A DNA stretch of 64,000 nucleotides from the NCBI RefSeq assembly GCF_020097815.1, contig NZ_CP083663.1, forward strand, positions 620,001-684,000, given 5' to 3'. Source of the stretch: Haloprofundus salinisoli. GTDB taxonomy: Archaea > Halobacteriota > Halobacteria > Halobacteriales > Haloferacaceae. A program made the translations under genes and the position numbers. A model generated the notes under the pieces. The model was not told the origin of the DNA and ran no database searches. It saw only the letters and a program-made list of their open reading frames with translations. Within the stretch, counting starts at the first letter, position 1. Each line of letters opens with the position of its first letter. Positions 59,922 through 64,000 of this stretch are shown piece by piece.

Positions 59922-62900
59922 GCGACGGCGCGAGCGCCGCCGACTTTCTCGACGGCGAACGCGGGCGCGTCCCGTTCGCGCTCGTCGGCGTCTTGCTGCT
60001 CGTGACGAGTTCGGCGTTCGCCGCGACGCTCGGTGGTCCCGCGCCGACGCGCGACGACGACGTGGAGACGGCGATAGAACGCGTCGGCGCGGAATCGGTC
60101 ACCGCGCTTCGCGTCGCCGCCGACGAAGCTGCTGCCGACGCGGCGGCGAACCCCGTAACGGCGCGAGCACAGACGCCCGCCGGGAAGGTACTCAACGAGT
60201 CGTCGCCGTTCGTCGACTCGCTGCGCATTCGCCTCTACCTCGCGGCGCGGGAGCGCTTCGAGCGGACGGCGTACCGTCGAAACGACGTGACGACTACAGT
60301 ATCCATTCCACCGGTTCGGAACGTCTCGGAGCTCCGACGGGCCAAACGCGCGGTCACCGTCGAACGCGTCGACGAGGGGACGGCGATGCGCGTCACGCTC
60401 GAAAACGTGACGCGGACCGCGAGGCGCGACGGCCGGGTCGTCGCCACGCGGACCGATTCGCTGACCGTGACCGTGACGAAGCCGGTGCTTCTCGCGCACG
60501 ACAGAACCGAATCGTTCGAGGCGCGACTCGACCGTTCGGCGCTCGCCGGACCCGGACTGGACCGTCGACTGACCGCGCGGCTGTATCCGGTCGCGTGGGC
60601 GCGAGGCTACGCGCAGAACCGCGGCGCGCCCATCGAGAACGTCGTCTCGAATCGCCACGTCAGCCTGTCGACGAACACCGGCGTCGTCGCCGTGCAGCGG
60701 GCGACGTTCGGGCGAAGCGACCCGGCGGCCCGACGCGGCGTCGAACGGGCGACGATGCGCGTCGGCGCGGCGGACCTGCTGGAACCGGCCCCGTCCGAGG
60801 CCGGACGGGTGGCGGATGCGGTGCTCGCCCCGCCGAACGATCCGACGGCTCCGGAAGCAGACGCCCCGGTACCGACGACGGCGTCAAGAGAGAAACGGTC
60901 GCTCACCGTCGGCGTCAACCGGACCGCAGACGTCGCGTTCGTTTCGCTGCTCGACGGCGAACCGATAGCCGGCGCCGGGTCGAACGAGCCGTCGTTAGCC
61001 GAGACGCTGGAGGCGGCGTACCGCGTCGACGCCCACCTCTCAACGCGGGTCGTACAGACGCATAAGGGGACGCCGAAACGCCCCGCCGCGCCCGGTCGCA
61101 ACTGGAGTCGCGCGGATGTCGAGACGCGGACCCGAATCTCCGTGTTCGGGGGCGACGCCGCGGTGCCGAAAGCGACCGGCACACGCACCGAGACGGCGAC
61201 TCGGCGGGTCGTCCGCCGTCACGTCCGGACCGCGACGTGGCGACGGGGCAACGAGACCCGGACGACGCGGGCGACGTGGACCGACCGCTACCGCGTCGGC
61301 GTCGCGCTCGGCGTCGAACGTCGGTCGCTCGACGGCGTTCCCGCCCGACCGGTCACCCCCGAGTTCGAACGCGGCGGTGCGCTCGACGGCCCGAACCTCG
61401 GAGACGTTCCCGAGCGTGCGTGGTCGAAAACGGTTGAACGCCGCGGGGGCGTCGACGCCGTGTCTCGCCGCGCCGTCGAGAGTTTCCGGTCGGACGGCGC
61501 GACGGACGCGAGAACGGCGACGGTCACCGGTCAGCGTCCCGAGCGACTCGGGTCGTGGGTGTACGACGACCTCTCGGCGTTCAGAGAGCGCCTCCGAGAC
61601 GTGAGCCTCGAACTCGACGCGACGCGCGTCGCAACCGGCGTGGCGAACCCGCCCGCGGAACTGGCCGCCGAGCTCCGGTCGCGGCGGACGGAACTACTCG
61701 ACCCCCCCGAGACGTACGACGGGGCGGCCGACCGAGCGCGCGCCGCCGCGCGGGCGGCGTATCTCGAACGGGTGCTCCGCCACCTCGACCGGCGGGCCGA
61801 CCGGACGGCAGCGCGAAACGACCGATTGGGCGAGACGCTGGCCGACAGGGGGTCGACGGCGTCGTCGCCGTCCGAGCTCGGTCGACTCGTCGAAGCCGCC
61901 GAGAAGGCGGCCGCCCCCGAACCGCGGACGTTCGGAGAGCGAGCCCCCGGCAGCGACGTCGCACTCTACCCCGACGGGTCGCCGGCGTACCTCACGCTCG
62001 CCACCGTCGAACGGACGCACGCGCCGACGACTCCGGCGAACGCTAGCTATCGACCGCTGACCGCGCGAAACACGAATCTCGTGACGGCACCGTACGGCGA
62101 CGTCGCCGACACCGTCGTCGACGGAGCGGTGGGCCGGTCGAAGCGGGTGAGCCTCCGAACCGGGGGACAGGTGCTCGTGGTGGCGAACCGGACCGCCGCC
62201 GCGACCGGAAACGAGACGCTCGACGAGCGACGGCACCGGCTCGGAACCGAAGTCGCAGACGGCGTCGACGTGACGAAAGAGGCGGCGCGAACGACGCTCA
62301 GAGAGGAGACGTCGCTCACGGCAGCGGAGCGCCGTCTCGTCGTCGACCGGGGGTTCGCCCGGTGGGACGGCCACGGGCAGCGGGCGCTCGCCGCAGTCAA
62401 CGCCTCGGCGGCGACGGCTATCGCCGAACGGGTCGGAGCGCGGCGAGACTGGCGCGACCGACGGACCGACCGCGTCGCGGTTCGACTTCGGTCGTCGATG
62501 CTCGTCGCCGCTCGCAGCGACGCCGCACGGGTACGGCGACGACCTACGAAGCGTGCCTCGGCGGCGACGCAGTGGCTCGCCCGGCGAAGCAAGAAGAAAC
62601 TCGAAGCCGGCCTGAAAAACGGAACCGAACGAGCGGCGGACAGAGTCCGAGAACGGGCCAGAGACCGCCTCGAAGGCGCGAGATGGGAAGACGAGGCGCT
62701 CGTCGGCGTCCCCTCCGGACTGCCGGTCGCGCCCGCCCCGGGCTACTGGTACGCGACGGTCAACGTCTGGACCGTCGAGGTCCGCGGCGAGTACGCGCAG
62801 TTCGTCGTCACCGCGCGACGCGGTCCGGCCGGGTCGAGCGACCTCCGGTACGTCCGCGACGGTGGCGCGGTGACGTTCGATGTGGACGGCGACGGCGAGG

Positions 62901-63064
62901 CCGAGCGACTAGGTCGGAGCGAACGCATCTCGTTCGAGGCGCAGACGACCGTCGTCGTGGCCGTCCCTCCGACGCCGCCGGGTGTCGGCGACGTCGACGG
63001 CGACGCCGACGAGCGGTCCGGCGGGTGGCCGAATCCGGGATGCGAACCGGAGCGACGGTGCTGA
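59918..63064 (+). CDS. Giant N-terminally anchored protein (DUF7286-like)
   Basis: A 1048-residue protein. An N-terminal helix (VPFALVGVLLLVTSSAFAATLGG, residues ~17-40) precedes ~1000 residues that are exported. A long Arg/Ala-rich helical section with heptads lies near residues 560-760 and 800-920. The C-terminal region includes PVAPAPGYWYATVNVWTVEV, then FDVDGDGEAERLG (calcium-loop-like DxDGDG), a Pro/Gly-rich stretch and GCEPERRC. Start GTG at 59918 overlaps the previous stop. No enzymatic motif is recognised. It could be the surface structural or adhesive partner of the secretion machine. Confidence 0.78.
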   Translation: MSDGASAADFLDGERGRVPFALVGVLLLVTSSAFAATLGGPAPTRDDDVETAIERVGAESVTALRVAADEAAADAAANPVTARAQTPAGKVLNESSPFVDSLRIRLYLAARERFERTAYRRNDVTTTVSIPPVRNVSELRRAKRAVTVERVDEGTAMRVTLENVTRTARRDGRVVATRTDSLTVTVTKPVLLAHDRTESFEARLDRSALAGPGLDRRLTARLYPVAWARGYAQNRGAPIENVVSNRHVSLSTNTGVVAVQRATFGRSDPAARRGVERATMRVGAADLLEPAPSEAGRVADAVLAPPNDPTAPEADAPVPTTASREKRSLTVGVNRTADVAFVSLLDGEPIAGAGSNEPSLAETLEAAYRVDAHLSTRVVQTHKGTPKRPAAPGRNWSRADVETRTRISVFGGDAAVPKATGTRTETATRRVVRRHVRTATWRRGNETRTTRATWTDRYRVGVALGVERRSLDGVPARPVTPEFERGGALDGPNLGDVPERAWSKTVERRGGVDAVSRRAVESFRSDGATDARTATVTGQRPERLGSWVYDDLSAFRERLRDVSLELDATRVATGVANPPAELAAELRSRRTELLDPPETYDGAADRARAAARAAYLERVLRHLDRRADRTAARNDRLGETLADRGSTASSPSELGRLVEAAEKAAAPEPRTFGERAPGSDVALYPDGSPAYLTLATVERTHAPTTPANASYRPLTARNTNLVTAPYGDVADTVVDGAVGRSKRVSLRTGGQVLVVANRTAAATGNETLDERRHRLGTEVADGVDVTKEAARTTLREETSLTAAERRLVVDRGFARWDGHGQRALAAVNASAATAIAERVGARRDWRDRRTDRVAVRLRSSMLVAARSDAARVRRRPTKRASAATQWLARRSKKKLEAGLKNGTERAADRVRERARDRLEGARWEDEALVGVPSGLPVAPAPGYWYATVNVWTVEVRGEYAQFVVTARRGPAGSSDLRYVRDGGAVTFDVDGDGEAERLGRSERISFEAQTTVVVAVPPTPPGVGDVDGDADERSGGWPNPGCEPERRC

Positions 63065-63129
63065 CGGGAGTCGGTTCGGGTCGCATCCGGAGTGACAACC
63101 GTTTTGCCCGACGCCGGGCGACTCCCTGT

Positions 63130-63561
63130 ATGCTCTACGACGCTGCGGAGAACCCCGGGTCGTTGACGCCGAACGAGTTGCGCGCCGCCTACGATTCGCA
63201 GTTGGCTGCCGTCGTCGACGCGGTCGGTGTCGAGACCGTCGCCGCCGAGTCGGGCGTCGACCGGGACCGAGTCGCCGCCCTGACGGACGGCGAGTCGCCG
63301 GAGCTCACGCTCGAAGAGGCCGCCGGTATCCTCGCCGCGAGCGACGACTACCCCGACCGGGAGGCTATCGTCCTCGAACTGCGCGACCACCTCCTGATGG
63401 GGATGACGACGGGCGTCCTCGACGTGGACGTTATCGCCTCGAACATCGACGCCGACCTCACCGGCCAAGAAGTCCAGCAGGCGCTCGAAGGCCGCATCGT
63501 GTTCCCGCTCGACGACCTCGCGGCGGTCCACGCGTTCATCGCCGAGCGGAACGACCGGTGA
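63130..63561 (+). CDS. DUF5791-like haloarchaeal protein
   Basis: A 143-residue helical protein. It begins MLYDAAENPGSLTPNELRAAYD, then AVVDAVGVETVAAESGVDRD, LEEAAGILAASDDYPDREAIVLELRDHLLMGM and VDVIASNIDADLTGQEVQQA. No motif is recognised; the DUF number is recalled. The ATG follows the giant gene by 65 bp. Its TGA overlaps the GTG of the truncated SDR gene. Confidence 0.8.
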   Translation: MLYDAAENPGSLTPNELRAAYDSQLAAVVDAVGVETVAAESGVDRDRVAALTDGESPELTLEEAAGILAASDDYPDREAIVLELRDHLLMGMTTGVLDVDVIASNIDADLTGQEVQQALEGRIVFPLDDLAAVHAFIAERNDR

Positions 63562-64000
63562 CGAGCGACGCAACCGGCGACGGAGAGGGAAAGCGCGTCG
63601 TCGTCCTCGGCTGCGGCTACGTCGGCCTCGAACTCGGCCGTCAGTTGACCGCGTCGGGCCACGACGTGGTCGGCGTCCGCCGCTCCGACGACGGCCTCGA
63701 CGCTGTCGAATCGGCGGGGTTCGAGGCCGTCCGCGCGGACGTGACCGACGCGGCGTCGCTCGCGTCGGTACCGGACGCCGACTGGCTCGTCTTCGCGGCG
63801 AGTTCCGGCGGACGCGACGCCGACACCGCTCGGGAGGTGTTCGTCGAAGGGCAGGAGACGGCGCTCTCGGCGTTCTTCGAGCGAGACGACGCGCCCGAGC
63901 GCTACGTCTACACGTCGAGCACCGGCGTCTACGGTGACCACGATGGCGACTGGGTCGACGAGGAGACCGAAATCGAGCCGACGACGGAGAAGACGCGAGT
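63558..64000 (+). CDS. NAD-dependent epimerase/dehydratase (SDR), truncated by window edge
   Basis: The visible 147 residues begin at GTG 63558 and run off the window. RVVVLGCGYVGLELGRQLTASGHDVVGVRRSD is a NAD(P)-binding Rossmann motif (GxGxxG), then ADVTDAASLASVPDADWLVF and VYTSSTGVYGDHDGDWVDEE, which is the SDR catalytic Ser/Tyr neighbourhood (Ser-Ser-Thr-Gly-Val-Tyr-Gly). The catalytic Tyr-x3-Lys and substrate region fall beyond the edge. It could be YeeZ-like or sugar epimerase; the visible part cannot decide. Confidence 0.85.
   Translation, partial: MTSDATGDGEGKRVVVLGCGYVGLELGRQLTASGHDVVGVRRSDDGLDAVESAGFEAVRADVTDAASLASVPDADWLVFAASSGGRDADTAREVFVEGQETALSAFFERDDAPERYVYTSSTGVYGDHDGDWVDEETEIEPTTEKTR

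Noticed and set aside
62362-63561. 399-residue plus frame that would extend the DUF5791-like gene upstream
   Set aside because: The extra part overlaps the end of the giant gene in another frame and is Arg/Gly-rich; the ATG at 63130 gives a normal protein.
1-64000. CRISPR array, insertion sequence or integrase gene
   Set aside because: No regularly spaced repeats, no transposase-like or tyrosine-recombinase motifs were seen in the readable genes.

Overview
The window reads as a single stretch of haloarchaeal chromosome, from a member of the Halobacteria, most like the Haloferacales. The evidence is very high GC, strongly acidic proteins (Asp/Glu-rich, Lys-poor), leaderless-type promoters, and archaeal informational genes: ribosomal proteins S27e and L44e, aIF2-alpha, Nop10, TFB, SecE/Spt5, FtsZ1, CetZ, glycerol-1-phosphate dehydrogenase and an A1:U72 initiator tRNA. 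Genus-level assignment is not attempted. Nearly all open frames on the strand opposite these genes are GC-rich shadows. I see no CRISPR array, no complete insertion sequence and no intact prophage.

1-12.5 kb holds housekeeping metabolism: a truncated HTH regulator, a phosphoesterase, glycerol dehydrogenase, a zinc alcohol dehydrogenase, an FAD amine-oxidase-like enzyme, threonine synthase, an FAD monooxygenase, a DtxR-type metal regulator overlapping a GDT1-type (Mn) transporter, a LysE exporter, sn-glycerol-1-phosphate dehydrogenase (first step of archaeal lipid backbone synthesis) and a DUF420 membrane protein. 12.3-15.9 kb is a translation operon on the minus strand (L44e, S27e, aIF2-alpha, Nop10, PAC2 chaperone-like) with small zinc-finger and hypothetical genes. 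15.9-19.8 kb encodes a large DUF2298 membrane protein, a dolichol-phosphate-type glycosyltransferase and a GtrA protein. The initiator tRNA-Met follows at 19.9 kb. A degenerate copy of its 3' end lies 144 bp downstream, ahead of a few accessory-looking genes (20.2-21.9 kb).

22-27.3 kb carries a Rieske protein, a tightly coupled pabB-pabA-pabC cluster (p-aminobenzoate/folate-type), an acidic helix-hairpin-helix protein and aroE, so chorismate supply and use are side by side. 27.4-32.2 kb has a Na+/Ca2+-type exchanger, D-aminoacyl-tRNA deacylase, ftsZ1, secE and spt5. 32.5-40.9 kb is mixed: a C2H2 protein, a PHP-like protein, a membrane metal hydrolase, CinA/PncC, an aminotransferase, a Get3/ArsA ATPase with a Gly/Met-rich insertion, an SDR, endonuclease V, an AN1-finger rhomboid and pyrophosphatase. 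41.2-50.4 kb covers PadR, RNase HI, a TFB without zinc-ribbon cysteines, NreA, a DUF302 protein, a Mut7-C protein, PolX and small conserved proteins. 50.6-53.3 kb has an AlkP-superfamily enzyme and a CetZ tubulin homologue.

53.4-63.1 kb is the best candidate for an under-described system. It is one plus-strand operon with overlapping or near-overlapping genes: coiled-coil protein, small secreted or anchored protein, PilB/VirB11-type ATPase with a cysteine-bearing N-terminal extension, TadC/PilC-type membrane protein, three single-helix pseudopilin-like proteins and a 1048-residue N-terminally anchored protein. It resembles the core of a type IV filament or Tad-type secretion machine, but no canonical major pilin or prepilin peptidase is present. 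It is divergent from cetZ. The window ends in a DUF5791-like gene and a truncated SDR-type epimerase.
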